64,000 bases of DNA from Actinomycetospora straminea. Lineage in GTDB: Bacteria > Actinomycetota > Actinomycetes > Mycobacteriales > Pseudonocardiaceae. The notes beneath the pieces were generated by a model, which was given only the letters and a program-made list of their open reading frames with translations, did no database searches and was not told the DNA's origin. Below, piece by piece: positions 16,956 through 25,508 of this stretch. The position numbers and the translations under genes were made by a program. The stretch covers positions 62,001 through 126,000 of the forward strand of contig NZ_JAQZAN010000017.1 of assembly GCF_028737255.1 (NCBI RefSeq), written 5' to 3'. Position 1 is the first letter of the stretch. Every line of letters starts with the position of its first letter.

Positions 16956-17812
16956 CCACGCTGTCGGGCAGCTCGGGCGGAGGGGAGGTCACGGTGGGGG
17001 TGCCGTCGGGGGTACCGCCCCGCGCCGGTCCGCCGCGGGCCGTCCTCGGGCCGTACGTGGTGCAGGACGTCGTGCACCGCGGGCGGTCCGGCGAGGTGCT
17101 GCGCGCCCACGACACCGCCCACGACCGCGTCGTCGCGCTCAAGCTGCTCGCCGCCGAGGACGCCGACCGCGAGTACCGCGCCCGCTTCGACCGCTCGTGC
17201 GGCATCGCCCGCACGCTGCGCGAGCCGCACGTCCTGCCGGTGCTCGACTACGGCGAGACCGGGGGGCGGCTGTTCGTCGCGACGCCGCTGCTCGGCGGCC
17301 CGGACCTCGGCGCGGTGCTCCACCGCGAGGAGGTGCTGGACCCGGCGCGCGCGGTGGCCGTCGTCGAGCAGGTCGCGCGCGCCCTCGCCGCCGCGCACGC
17401 GCGCGGACTGGCGCACCGCAACATCAAGCCCGCCAACGTCGTCTTCACCGACCCGGGCGCCGGCGAGCTGCGCGTCGGCGACTTCGGTCTGGTCTCGCGC
17501 AACGGGCTCTCGCTCGACCACACCGCGCCCGAGCGCTTCCGCGGCGGCGCCACCGACCACCGCGAGGACGTCTACGCCCTGGGCTGCGTGCTCTACACGT
17601 GCCTCACCGGCGCCCGGCCCTATCCCGGGCGCAGCCTGCCCGAGCGCATGCGCGGGCACCTCGAGGGCCCGATCCCGCGGCCGTCGGAGCAGCGCCGGGG
17701 CGTGCCGGCGGCGTTCGACGCGGTCGTCGCGGGCGCGCTGGCGAAGACACCGGGCGACCGGACGCCGACCGTCGGCACGCTCGCGGCGGGCGCCCGCGCG
17801 GCCCTCGCCTAG
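16952..17812 (+). CDS. Serine/threonine kinase-like protein with altered catalytic loop
   Basis: 286 residues, overlapping the GTPase by 4 bp. A single kinase domain starts near residue 35. It has VALKLL with K64, the catalytic loop AHRNIKPANVVF (residues 154-165), DFG at 177-179 and APERF at 192-196. The catalytic loop reads HRN instead of HRD, so the proton-accepting Asp is replaced by Asn; the metal-binding Asn and DFG Asp remain. The glycine loop is also weak (HRGRSGEV). There is no transmembrane or PASTA region. I infer a pseudokinase or a slow kinase that regulates the neighbouring GTPases. Confidence 0.85.
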   Translation: MTTLSGSSGGGEVTVGVPSGVPPRAGPPRAVLGPYVVQDVVHRGRSGEVLRAHDTAHDRVVALKLLAAEDADREYRARFDRSCGIARTLREPHVLPVLDYGETGGRLFVATPLLGGPDLGAVLHREEVLDPARAVAVVEQVARALAAAHARGLAHRNIKPANVVFTDPGAGELRVGDFGLVSRNGLSLDHTAPERFRGGATDHREDVYALGCVLYTCLTGARPYPGRSLPERMRGHLEGPIPRPSEQRRGVPAAFDAVVAGALAKTPGDRTPTVGTLAAGARAALA

Positions 17813-17901
17813 CGCTCCACGACGAACGCCGCGAAGAACTCGCGGAAAAGTCGGCGGCCCCCGGAACATCCGGGCCCGGTCGCGCCGTCACAGACGCGAA
17901 C

Positions 17902-17921
17902 GGCCCGCGACCCCGCGGGCC
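17902..17921. terminator. GC hairpin in the sigma/dynamin operon
   Basis: GGCCCGCG and CGCGGGCC pair perfectly around ACCC in the 128-bp gap between the kinase-like gene and the calcium-loop gene. This is the only large gap in the run of genes, so the hairpin may attenuate read-through into the downstream half. No T-tract follows. Confidence 0.4.
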
Positions 17922-17940
17922 CCGCCCCGCGGGAGCGACC

Positions 17941-18282
17941 ATGAGCGGCACGACCGACACGGCCGGCGAGACCTACTTCAGCGCCGACGGCGGTGTCTAC
18001 GACGCGAACGGCACCATGATCGGTACGTACGAGACCGACGCGGCCGGTAACGTCGACTTCGTCACCACCGACACCGACGGCGACGGCCGGCTCGACACCT
18101 CGGTCGCCGACACCGACCACAACGGCACCTTCGAGACCGGCATCGTCGACACCGACGCCGACGGCTACTACGACACGATGGTGCTCGACACCGACGGCGA
18201 CGGGGACTTCGACACCGCCGCGGTCGACACCGACGGCGACGGCCAGGCCGACACCACGGCCCACGACCCGAACGGCTTCTGA
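17941..18282 (+). CDS. Small protein of repeated Asp-rich calcium-type loops
   Basis: 113 residues from an ATG after GGGAGCGACC. After a 35-residue lead (YFSADGGVYDANGTMIGTYE) it has about five loops of the form DTDGDGxxDT: DTDGDGRLDT, DTDHNGTFET, DTDADGYYDT, DTDGDGDFDT, DTDGDGQADT. These match the DxDxDG calcium loop of EF-hand, dockerin and thrombospondin type-3 repeats. There is no signal peptide, so it is probably cytoplasmic. Its place between the kinase-like gene and the GrpE/dynamin/Hsp70 genes suggests a divalent-ion sensor or scaffold for that module. I know no named family. Confidence 0.75.
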   Translation: MSGTTDTAGETYFSADGGVYDANGTMIGTYETDAAGNVDFVTTDTDGDGRLDTSVADTDHNGTFETGIVDTDADGYYDTMVLDTDGDGDFDTAAVDTDGDGQADTTAHDPNGF

Positions 18283-18284
18283 TC

Positions 18285-18635
18285 GTGACCGGCCACCTCG
18301 GCACCACGGCCGAGACCCCGGCGACCCCGGTGGTCGAGCGGGCGGCCCTGGTCGAGCTCTGCATCGACCTCGCCGACCGCCTCGACACCGCCGGGCCCGG
18401 CCTCCGGGCCCGGGTGCACCGGGGCCTCGCCGACGTCGGGGTGGTCGCGGTCGAACCGGACGGCCTGCCCTTCGACGGCACCCAGCACGACGCCGTCGAC
18501 CGGGAGCCGACCGACGACCCCGCCCGCGACCGCACGGTCGCGAGCACCGAACGTGCCGGCTACCTCGACCGGGGCCGGCTCCTGCGGCGGCCCGAGGTCG
18601 TCGTCTACGCCCTGACGCCCGGGAGCCCCCGATGA
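18285..18635 (+). CDS. GrpE-like nucleotide exchange factor (short)
   Basis: 116 residues from a GTG. The C-terminal beta-domain of GrpE is recognisable: VVAVEPDGLPFDGTQHDAV, then TDDPARDRTVASTERAGYLD and RPEVVVYAL. The long N-terminal coiled coil of canonical GrpE is reduced to one helix of about 40 residues. It lies four genes before an Hsp70-like gene missing the usual DnaK context, so it is probably that protein's dedicated exchange factor. It overlaps the dynamin start by 4 bp. Confidence 0.8.
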   Translation: MTGHLGTTAETPATPVVERAALVELCIDLADRLDTAGPGLRARVHRGLADVGVVAVEPDGLPFDGTQHDAVDREPTDDPARDRTVASTERAGYLDRGRLLRRPEVVVYALTPGSPR

Positions 18636-20488
18636 GCACCGCCGCCTCCACCGACGAGCGCCGGCCCCACCCGATGGCCGACGAGGTCCTCGCGCTGGTC
18701 GCCGCCGTGCGGAAGGTGGCGGTGGAGGACGACGAGGCGGCCGCGGCCGAGGGCCTCGACGTCGACGTCGCCCGGGTGCGCAGCGGCAGCGCGGCCGTCG
18801 TGGTGGTCGGGGAGAAGAAGCGCGGCAAGAGCTCGCTCATCAACGCGCTGGTCGGGCGCCCGGGCCTGCTGCCCGTCGACGCCGACGTCGCCACCTGCGT
18901 GCACGTCGTCGTCTCGTACGGCCCCGACGGCGCGACGGTCGTCGAGGGCGGCGGACCCACCGGGCGCGAGGTGCCGCTCGACGCGGTCGCCGAGTACGCC
19001 GCGCTCGACCCGGGCGCCCGCGTCCCCGAGCACGAGGACGTCAGCCAGGTGCAGGTCCGCGTCCCCGCCCCGCTGCTCGCCGGTGGGCTGGAGCTGATCG
19101 ACACCCCCGGGGTCGGCGGGCTGGTCGCCGGGCACGCGGCCCTGACGCTCGCGACCCTCGACCGGGCCGACGCCCTCGTGTTCGTCCTCGACGGGTCCAG
19201 CGAGATCACCGCCTCGGAGCTCGCGTTCCTCGAGCGCGCCACCGCGCGCATCGCCACCGTGGTCTTCGCGCTCACCAAGATCGACCAGTTCCCGGCGTGG
19301 GAGCAGGTGCGGGCGCGCAACGTCGAGCTGATCGCCGCGCACGCCCCGCGCTACGCCGATGCGCCGTGGTTCGGGATGTCGAGCCGCGCGGCCGCCGACG
19401 CGATCGCCGCCGAGGCCGACGGCGAGCCCGAGGAGGCCGCACAGGAGCGGGCCGCGAGCGGGATCGTGCCGCTGGCCGAGCACCTCGCGGGCCTCGCCGA
19501 GGGCGCCGACGGGCTGCGCCTGGCGAACCTGCTGCACCAGGCGTCGGTGCTGGTCAAGCGCCTGTCGGCGCTGCAGGTGCGGCGGGCGATGTCGCTGTCG
19601 CTCTCGCCGGAGTTCGCCGAGCTGGTCAAGCGCGAGAAGGAGGCGCTCACCGCGCTGCAGGGCCAGAACGCGACGTGGCGCCAGACGCTCTCGGAGCGCT
19701 CGGTGCGCCTCGAGCAGCGCATGCGCACCGAGCTCGCGCGGCGGCTCGAGGACCTGCGCAAGCAGGTCGGCGACAGCATCGCGGCGGGCTCGTCGAAGAT
19801 CTTCGACGAGGTCGCCACCGACCTGCCGCCGCGGGCGCAGGCGCTGTGGATCGAGCTCGACACGCTGCTGCGCCGCGAGCTCACCGCCCTCGGCGAGGCA
19901 CTGCTCGCCGACCTCGAGGGCGTCGAGGTGGACCTCGCCGGCGTCGTCCCGGACGCCCCGGAGCGCCTCGCGCAGCTGCCCGAGGCCGCCCGCGGCCAGG
20001 GCAGCACGAGCTTCGCCGAGCAGGGGATCATGGCCGCGGGCCTCGGGATGGGGCTCGGGCACCTCGTGGCCCTCGTCGTCGCGCCGCCCGTGGGCATCCT
20101 CGCCGGGCTGGGTGCGGTCGGGTTCTTCTCCTGGCGGCGCTGGAGCAAGGAGCGCGGCGCCCGGAGCCGCGAGGACGCCCGCCGCTACCTCGGCGAGGTC
20201 ACCACGCGCCTCAACAACGAGATCCCGCCGGTGGTCGCGCAGGCCGTCCACGGCGCCCGCGACGTGCTGGGCCGCCAGATCACCGCCGCACTGACCGCGG
20301 AGAAGGACCGCTTGACCGCGAGCCTCGCCGAGCACGAGAAGAACCTGGCCAGCGAGAAGAGCGCGCTGGCCCGGCGCAGGGCCGAAGTGGACGCGAAGCT
20401 GAAGCGCCGCAACGAACTGAGGGAGACCGCCGAGCAGCTGGCCCGCCGGCTGCCCGCCCACCGATCCACCGAGGAGGAGTCGTCGTGA
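18632..20488 (+). CDS. Dynamin-like GTPase (IniA-like)
   Basis: 618 residues. G1 is VVVVGEKKRGKSSLINALVG, G3 DTPGVGGLVAGH and G4 ALTKIDQFPAW. After the GTPase domain come long helices, then a hydrophobic hairpin (MGLGHLVALVVAPPVGILAG, GAVGFFSW) near residues 470-500 that would insert into the membrane, and a coiled coil rich in Lys/Glu (EKDRLTASLAEHEKNLASEK). This layout fits bacterial dynamins of the IniA group, which bind membrane and counter envelope damage. It overlaps neighbours by 4 bp on both sides. Confidence 0.9.
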   Translation: MSTAASTDERRPHPMADEVLALVAAVRKVAVEDDEAAAAEGLDVDVARVRSGSAAVVVVGEKKRGKSSLINALVGRPGLLPVDADVATCVHVVVSYGPDGATVVEGGGPTGREVPLDAVAEYAALDPGARVPEHEDVSQVQVRVPAPLLAGGLELIDTPGVGGLVAGHAALTLATLDRADALVFVLDGSSEITASELAFLERATARIATVVFALTKIDQFPAWEQVRARNVELIAAHAPRYADAPWFGMSSRAAADAIAAEADGEPEEAAQERAASGIVPLAEHLAGLAEGADGLRLANLLHQASVLVKRLSALQVRRAMSLSLSPEFAELVKREKEALTALQGQNATWRQTLSERSVRLEQRMRTELARRLEDLRKQVGDSIAAGSSKIFDEVATDLPPRAQALWIELDTLLRRELTALGEALLADLEGVEVDLAGVVPDAPERLAQLPEAARGQGSTSFAEQGIMAAGLGMGLGHLVALVVAPPVGILAGLGAVGFFSWRRWSKERGARSREDARRYLGEVTTRLNNEIPPVVAQAVHGARDVLGRQITAALTAEKDRLTASLAEHEKNLASEKSALARRRAEVDAKLKRRNELRETAEQLARRLPAHRSTEEESS

Positions 20489-20871
20489 CCGCGCCCCAGG
20501 GAGCCGGGGGGCCCGACGCCGCCTGGCTCGACATGTCCCGCTACCCCGACACCGACCCCGACACCGTCCTCTCCGGCGACGAGCAGGGCCTGCTGACCTC
20601 GGCGCTCGCCGTCGACGACGGCGCGCTGCCCGACGCCGTGTGGGAGCACATGCTCGCCGTGGTGACGGGCGAGGCCGGCGAGGACCCGGCCGTCGACGAC
20701 CCGGCCGCCGACGACCCCGCCGACACCGACGATCCCGCCGCCTGGTCCGCCGAGCCCGCGCTCGACGAGCACGGCCACGACGACCCGGGCGCGCCCGACA
20801 CCCACGGCGGCTACGAGGCGCACGGGGACTGGGACGCCACCGACCCGGCCTGGGACGGCGGCGCGGTGTGA
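20485..20871 (+). CDS. Acidic protein between dynamin and Hsp70 genes
   Basis: 128 residues from a GTG preceded by GAGGAGGAG; overlaps the dynamin stop and the Hsp70 start by 4 bp each. The first 65 residues look folded (LTSALAVDDGALPDAVWEHM). The rest is disordered, dominated by Asp, Pro and Ala with His and Gly near the end. No known domain. Tight coupling suggests a partner or adaptor for the Hsp70-like or dynamin protein. Confidence 0.75.
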   Translation: MTAPQGAGGPDAAWLDMSRYPDTDPDTVLSGDEQGLLTSALAVDDGALPDAVWEHMLAVVTGEAGEDPAVDDPAADDPADTDDPAAWSAEPALDEHGHDDPGAPDTHGGYEAHGDWDATDPAWDGGAV

Positions 20872-22478
20872 CCGACTGGCACCTCGCGATCGACTTCGGG
20901 ACCTCGTTCACCACGACCGCCACGCTGGCGGGCGGGCGCGCCGAGGTCCTGGAGATCGACGGGTCGAAGTACGTGCCCTCGCTGGTCTGCGTCGACGACG
21001 ACGGCACGGTCCTCACCGGTCGCGACGCCGTCAACGAGGCGGCGATGGCGCCCGACCGGACCGAGCGGGTGCCCAAGCGCGCGCTCGTCGCGTCCGAGCA
21101 GGTGCTGCTGGGCAGGCGCACGCTCGGCACCGTCGAGCTCGTCGCGGCCGTGCTGGCCCGGGTCGCGGGCGAGGCCGGCCGGCGCTTCTCCGGCAGCCGC
21201 CCCACCCGCGTGGTCCTGACCCACCCGGCACGCTGGCAGGCCGGCGGCACCGAGCTGCGCCGCCTCGCCGAGGCCGCCGAGCGCGCGGGCCTGGGCGAGC
21301 CCGACCTCGTCGCCGAGCCCGTCGCCGCCGCCCACCACTACGTCCGCACCGGTGACGACGTGCCCGACGGCGGCATGATCGGGGTCTACGACTTCGGCGG
21401 CGGCACCTTCGACACCGCCGTCCTGCGCCGCCGCGGCGACGGCTTCGAGCTCGCCGGCTCGCCGGGCGGCGACGTCGCGCTGGGCGGCGAGGACCTCGAC
21501 GCCGCGTTCATGGAGATCCTCGCCGAGCACGCCGAGGCCCTCGACCCCGACACGTGGAACGAGCTCTGGGAGGCCGAGGGCCGCGTCGCCGAGCGCCACC
21601 GCACGCTGCTGCGCCGCGACGTCACCCAGGCCAAGGAGGCCCTGTCGCGCCTGCCCGCGGTGAACCTGTGGGTCCCGGGCTACGACGACGAGATCCGCGT
21701 GACGCGCCGCGAGTACGAGAAGGCCGTCGAGCCCCTGCTCGCCCGCAGCGTCGCCGAGCTGCAGGACACCGTCACGCGCGCCGGCACCACGCCCGACGCG
21801 CTCGTCGACGTCTACCTCACCGGCAGCACGAGCCGGACCCCCCGCATCAGCACCCTGCTCGCCGACCTCCTCGGCCACGTCCCCGGCATGCGCGACGACC
21901 CCAAGGCCGTCGTCGTGCTCGGGGCGCTGTCCACCGTGCCCGGGTCGGTGAGCGCCACCCGGCAGGTCCGCGTGCCCCCGCGCGCCCGCCGGGGCGGCCC
22001 GCCGGCGGCACCCCCGGCCGAGCCCACGCCCCCGCTGACGCCGGCGGGGTTCGCGATCCCGTCCGCCCCCGAGGGCGCGACCGAGACCGTGCGCCGCGCG
22101 CCGCGCCGCCCCGAGCGGATCCCGGAGCCGCGGGGCCGGCACCACGCGCGCAGCACCGACGAGGCCGGTCCGCGCGAGGCGGCCGACGGGCTCGCCCGGG
22201 AGATCGCCGCGATCGCGGAGGCGGCGGGCGTGTCCGACCTGGTGGGGGCGATGGCGCCGACCGTGCGGGCGGGCGACGGGGTGGAGGCGCTGCGCCGGCC
22301 GCTCGTCGTCGCGCTCGAGGGCGTCGGCACGGCGATCGGGACGCGGCACTCGCCGTTCCCCGGTCTGCCGCCCGGGGTTGCGCTGCAGGTGCTGCGCGAG
22401 GGCCGCGCGGAGCTGGGGACGCTGGGCCGGTGCCTCAGCCGGCTCGACGAGGTCGCCCGACGTGTGGAGGCGCTGTGA
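20868..22478 (+). CDS. Hsp70-family protein
   Basis: 536 residues from a GTG. The actin-like ATPase is clear: LAIDFGTSFTTTATL (phosphate 1, residues 6-20), VAEPVAAAHHYV, YDFGGGTFDTAVLRR (phosphate 2) and VYLTGSTSRTPRI (adenosine). After residue about 370 there is no canonical substrate-binding domain; instead a Pro-rich linker leads to a helical end (EIAAIAEAAGVSDLVGAMA). It is thus a specialised Hsp70, not DnaK, and its likely clients are the dynamins or the acidic protein in the same operon. Confidence 0.9.
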   Translation: MTDWHLAIDFGTSFTTTATLAGGRAEVLEIDGSKYVPSLVCVDDDGTVLTGRDAVNEAAMAPDRTERVPKRALVASEQVLLGRRTLGTVELVAAVLARVAGEAGRRFSGSRPTRVVLTHPARWQAGGTELRRLAEAAERAGLGEPDLVAEPVAAAHHYVRTGDDVPDGGMIGVYDFGGGTFDTAVLRRRGDGFELAGSPGGDVALGGEDLDAAFMEILAEHAEALDPDTWNELWEAEGRVAERHRTLLRRDVTQAKEALSRLPAVNLWVPGYDDEIRVTRREYEKAVEPLLARSVAELQDTVTRAGTTPDALVDVYLTGSTSRTPRISTLLADLLGHVPGMRDDPKAVVVLGALSTVPGSVSATRQVRVPPRARRGGPPAAPPAEPTPPLTPAGFAIPSAPEGATETVRRAPRRPERIPEPRGRHHARSTDEAGPREAADGLAREIAAIAEAAGVSDLVGAMAPTVRAGDGVEALRRPLVVALEGVGTAIGTRHSPFPGLPPGVALQVLREGRAELGTLGRCLSRLDEVARRVEAL

Positions 22479-22549
22479 GGGCTGATCGCGCCGGGGTGAG
22501 TGGGCCCGTCGGGGGGTAGACGGGGCACGACCACCACGAAGGGATCACC

Positions 22550-22960
22550 ATGACCCACACCGTGACCGGGCGGACCCGCACCGCGCCGGCCGTGCTCACG
22601 GCCCTGCGCGTCCTGGCGGTGCTCACCGTCGTCGTCCTGGCCTGGCAGTTCCTGACGGCCGGGTCGCTGGTCGGCCCCGGCGGCGCGGAGGGCGCGGAGG
22701 CCCTGCACGCCACCGGCGCGATCGTGCTGCACGTGGTGAGCGGCCTGACGATGATCGCCGCCGCGCTGGTCCGGCGGGGCGGCGCGGCGAGCCGGCCGAT
22801 GATCGTGGCCGCCCTGGTCTTCGTGCTGAGCTTCGTCCAGGCCTACTTCGGGGAGGGCGCGACGCTGTGGATCCACGTCCCGGGCGCGATGGTGCTCACC
22901 GTCGGCGCCGTCCTCGTGGCCGCCTGGGCGTTCACCCCGGGCGTCGGCGGGCGGCGGTGA
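22550..22960 (+). CDS. Small integral membrane protein (four segments)
   Basis: 136 residues from an ATG after GAAGGGATC. Four hydrophobic segments are visible (about residues 16-38, 52-70, 80-98, 106-126). A His in the second segment (LHVVSGLTMIAAAL) and one in the loop before the fourth (LWIHVPGAMVL) could bind haem, as in small cytochrome-like proteins, but this is speculation. No family recognised. It ends 4 bp from the convergent CoA-binding gene. Confidence 0.75.
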   Translation: MTHTVTGRTRTAPAVLTALRVLAVLTVVVLAWQFLTAGSLVGPGGAEGAEALHATGAIVLHVVSGLTMIAAALVRRGGAASRPMIVAALVFVLSFVQAYFGEGATLWIHVPGAMVLTVGAVLVAAWAFTPGVGGRR

Positions 22961-22963
22961 GCC

Positions 22964-23434
22964 TCAGCGCTTGCGGGCGCTGATCACCCCGGTGTCGAAG
23001 CCCGCGAGGTGCAGCCCGCCGTGGAAGCGGGCGTGCTCGACCTTGAGGCAGCGGTCCATGACCACGGTCAGCCCGGCCTCGACGCCGCGCTCGGCCAGCG
23101 CCTCGTCGTAGAGCCCGAACTGCGTCCAGAACGTCTGCGCGCCGGCCTCGATCGTCGCGTCGAGGACGTCGGGCAGGTCCTCGGGGCGGCGGAAGACGTC
23201 GACGAGGTCGGGCGTCACCGGCAGCGCGTCCAGCGACGGGTACACCGGCCGCCCGAGGATCTCACGGGCGTTCGGGTTGACGAAGAAGACGTCGAAGCCG
23301 GTGGAGCCGAGCAGGTAGGTCGCGACGAAGTTCGACGCCCGCGCCGGGTTCGGCGAGGCGCCGACCACGGCGACGGTCCTCGTCCTCCGCAGGATCGCCT
23401 GGCGCTCCTGCGCGGACGGCGGTGTCCAGGTCAC
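22964..23434 (-). CDS. CoA-binding protein (YccU-like)
   Basis: 156 residues from a GTG overlapping the sulfhydrylase stop by 4 bp. TVAVVGASPNPARASNFVATYL is the CoA-binding Rossmann signature, and the end VVMDRCLKVEHARFHGGLHL is typical of this small family. These proteins bind CoA or a related nucleotide; their role is unknown. Coupling with an O-acetylhomoserine sulfhydrylase gene is common in actinobacteria and suggests a link to sulfur metabolism. Confidence 0.88.
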   Translation of the reverse strand: MTWTPPSAQERQAILRRTRTVAVVGASPNPARASNFVATYLLGSTGFDVFFVNPNAREILGRPVYPSLDALPVTPDLVDVFRRPEDLPDVLDATIEAGAQTFWTQFGLYDEALAERGVEAGLTVVMDRCLKVEHARFHGGLHLAGFDTGVISARKR

Positions 23435-24747
23435 TGGCCGGCCTCCTTCGTGGCCTCCGTGAGGGCCTGGTCGAGGTCCCAGAGGATGTCCTCGGGGTCT
23501 TCGATACCGACGCTGATGCGGATGAGGTCCGGGCGCACGCCACCCTCGCGCAGCTGGTCGGCGGTCAGCTGCTGGTGGGTGGTCGACGCGGGGTGCAGGA
23601 CGAGCGTGCGGGCGTCGCCGATGTTGGCGAGGTGGCTGCACAGCTGCACGGACTCGATGAACCGGCGGCCGGCGGCCCTCGCGGCGTCCTCGTCGTCCCC
23701 CCGCACCCCGAAGCTGAACACCGCGCCCGGGCCCTGCGGGAGGTACTTCTTCGCCCGCTCGTGGTGGGGGTGGCTCGGCAGGCCCGCGTAGCTGACCCAC
23801 GCGACGCGCTCGTCGGTCTCGAGCCACTCGGCAACGCGCTGGGCGTTGGCGACGTGGGCCTCCATGCGCTGGGGCAGCGTCTCGACGCCCTGGAGCAGCA
23901 GGAACGCCGAGTGCGCCGACAGCGTCGCGCCGACGTCGCGCAGCTGCTCCGAGCGGACCTTGGTCAGGAAGCCGTACTCCTGGAAGTTGCCCCACCACGT
24001 CAGCCCGCCGTAGGACGGGATCGGGTCGGTCATCTGCGGGAAGTGGCCGTTGCCCCAGTCGAACCGGCCCGACTCGAGGATCACCCCGCCGAGCGTCGTG
24101 CCGTGGCCGCCGAGGAACTTCGTCGCCGAGTGGATGACGATGTCCGCGCCGTGCTCCATCGGCCGGCAGAGGTACGGGGTCGCCATCGTCGCGTCGATGA
24201 TCAGGGGCAGGCCGCGCTCGTGGGCGACCTCCGCCAGCGCGGCGACGTCGGTGACCTCGCCCGACGGGTTCGCGATGATCTCGGCGAACACGCAGCGGGT
24301 CTTCTCGGTGACGGCCCGGCGGAAGGCGTCGGGGTCGTCGCCGGCGACGAACGTCGTGTCGACCCCGAAGCGGCGCAGGGTGACGTCGAGCTGGGTGACC
24401 GTGCCGCCGTAGAGCGCCGACGACGCGACGATGTGGTCGCCGGCGCCGGCCAGGGTGGCGAAGGTCAGGAACTCCGCGGCCTGCCCGGAGCTGGTGGCCA
24501 CGGCCCCGAGCGCGCCCTCGAGGCTGGCCAGGCGCTCCTCGAGCGCGGCCACCGTCGGGTTGGCGATGCGGCTGTAGATGTTGCCGTACTTCTGCAGCGC
24601 GAAGAGGTTCGCGGCGTCGGCGGTGTCCTCGAAGACGAAGCTCGTCGACTGGTAGATCGGCACGGCCCGCGCGCCGGTGGCCGCGTCGGGCACCGCGCCG
24701 GCGTGGACGGCGCGCGTGCGGAAGCCCCAGGGGCGGTCGTCTGCCAC
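23431..24747 (-). CDS. metY: O-acetylhomoserine sulfhydrylase (PLP)
   Basis: 438 residues, the length of MetY-type Cys/Met-metabolism PLP enzymes. SSGQAAEFLTFATLAGAGDH is the cofactor phosphate region. SATKFLGGHGTTLGG carries the Schiff-base lysine, and YSRIANPTVAALEERLASLEG is the family's substrate-side block. It makes homocysteine from O-acetylhomoserine and sulfide. Related cystathionine enzymes are usually near 380 residues, which favours MetY. Divergent from the Cys-rich small gene at 24847. Confidence 0.9.
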   Translation of the reverse strand: MADDRPWGFRTRAVHAGAVPDAATGARAVPIYQSTSFVFEDTADAANLFALQKYGNIYSRIANPTVAALEERLASLEGALGAVATSSGQAAEFLTFATLAGAGDHIVASSALYGGTVTQLDVTLRRFGVDTTFVAGDDPDAFRRAVTEKTRCVFAEIIANPSGEVTDVAALAEVAHERGLPLIIDATMATPYLCRPMEHGADIVIHSATKFLGGHGTTLGGVILESGRFDWGNGHFPQMTDPIPSYGGLTWWGNFQEYGFLTKVRSEQLRDVGATLSAHSAFLLLQGVETLPQRMEAHVANAQRVAEWLETDERVAWVSYAGLPSHPHHERAKKYLPQGPGAVFSFGVRGDDEDAARAAGRRFIESVQLCSHLANIGDARTLVLHPASTTHQQLTADQLREGGVRPDLIRISVGIEDPEDILWDLDQALTEATKEAGQ

Positions 24748-24846
24748 CCCGCCGTTCTACACCGAACGGACCGGCCGCGAGGGATTGCCCGACGTGCATG
24801 GGTGGGAAGGCCTGCGCGGTCCGTCACCGAGGAGAGGGGTAGTCCC

Positions 24847-25080
24847 ATGGCCGTCTGCGAGACCTGTGGCAACGACTACGAGATGGCGTTCGAGATCCGC
24901 GCGCAGGGCGCGACGCACACCTTCGACAGCTTCGAGTGCGCGATGCACAAGATGGCCCCGCGCTGCGAGCACTGCGGCGTGATGATCGTGGGCCACGGGC
25001 ACCAGGTCGACGGGAGCTTCTACTGCTGCGCCCACTGCGCGTCGGCGGCCGCGGGCGCGTCGACGGTGGACCATGCCTGA
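24847..25080 (+). CDS. Cys-rich metallothionein-like / zinc-ribbon protein
   Basis: 77 residues from an ATG preceded by GAGGAG. Cys pairs are CETC (residue 4), then FECAMHKMAPRCEHCG and FYCCAHCAS, with His residues between them (GHGHQVDG). The layout fits small actinobacterial proteins annotated as prokaryotic metallothionein, expected to bind zinc or similar metals in the cytoplasm. A treble-clef zinc ribbon is the alternative. Confidence 0.8.
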   Translation: MAVCETCGNDYEMAFEIRAQGATHTFDSFECAMHKMAPRCEHCGVMIVGHGHQVDGSFYCCAHCASAAAGASTVDHA

Positions 25081-25097
25081 AGGGGCCTGAGCCGCGC

Positions 25098-25499
25098 TCA
25101 GCGGAAGTACGCGTTCGCGGGGGCCTGGTAGGAGCACAGGATCGCCGCGACGATCAGCGCGGCCTGCCCGAGGCTCAGCACCGTCGACACCCAGCCGAGG
25201 CTCACCCCGAGCCCGGCGGTGAGCAGCACGCCGACGACGGTGAACACCGCGCTGACGCCACCGAGGACGGCGAGGACCAGCCGTGCCCAGTGGTCGCCCT
25301 GGCGCATCCGCAGGGCGAGGTAGACCAGCGCGGCGAGGAAGAGCAGGCCGATGACGGCGCCGGCGATGCCGCTGCCGGCCGCGAAGCCGCTGGGCACGGT
25401 GGCCGCCGTCGCGAGCGAGAAGGCGCTGCCGAGGACGCCGACGACGACCGCCGCGACCCAGAGCCGAAAGGACCACTGCACGGAGGGCGGGGGCGTCAC
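25098..25499 (-). CDS. Integral membrane protein (four segments)
   Basis: 133 residues from a GTG. Four hydrophobic segments with short loops; the third is preceded by LALRMRQGDHWARLVLAVLGG, a motif common in small actinobacterial four-helix membrane proteins of unknown role. It is on the same strand 9 bp after the GNAT gene and may be cotranscribed with it. Confidence 0.75.
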   Translation of the reverse strand: MTPPPSVQWSFRLWVAAVVVGVLGSAFSLATAATVPSGFAAGSGIAGAVIGLLFLAALVYLALRMRQGDHWARLVLAVLGGVSAVFTVVGVLLTAGLGVSLGWVSTVLSLGQAALIVAAILCSYQAPANAYFR

Positions 25500-25508
25500 G
25501 GGGGCAAC

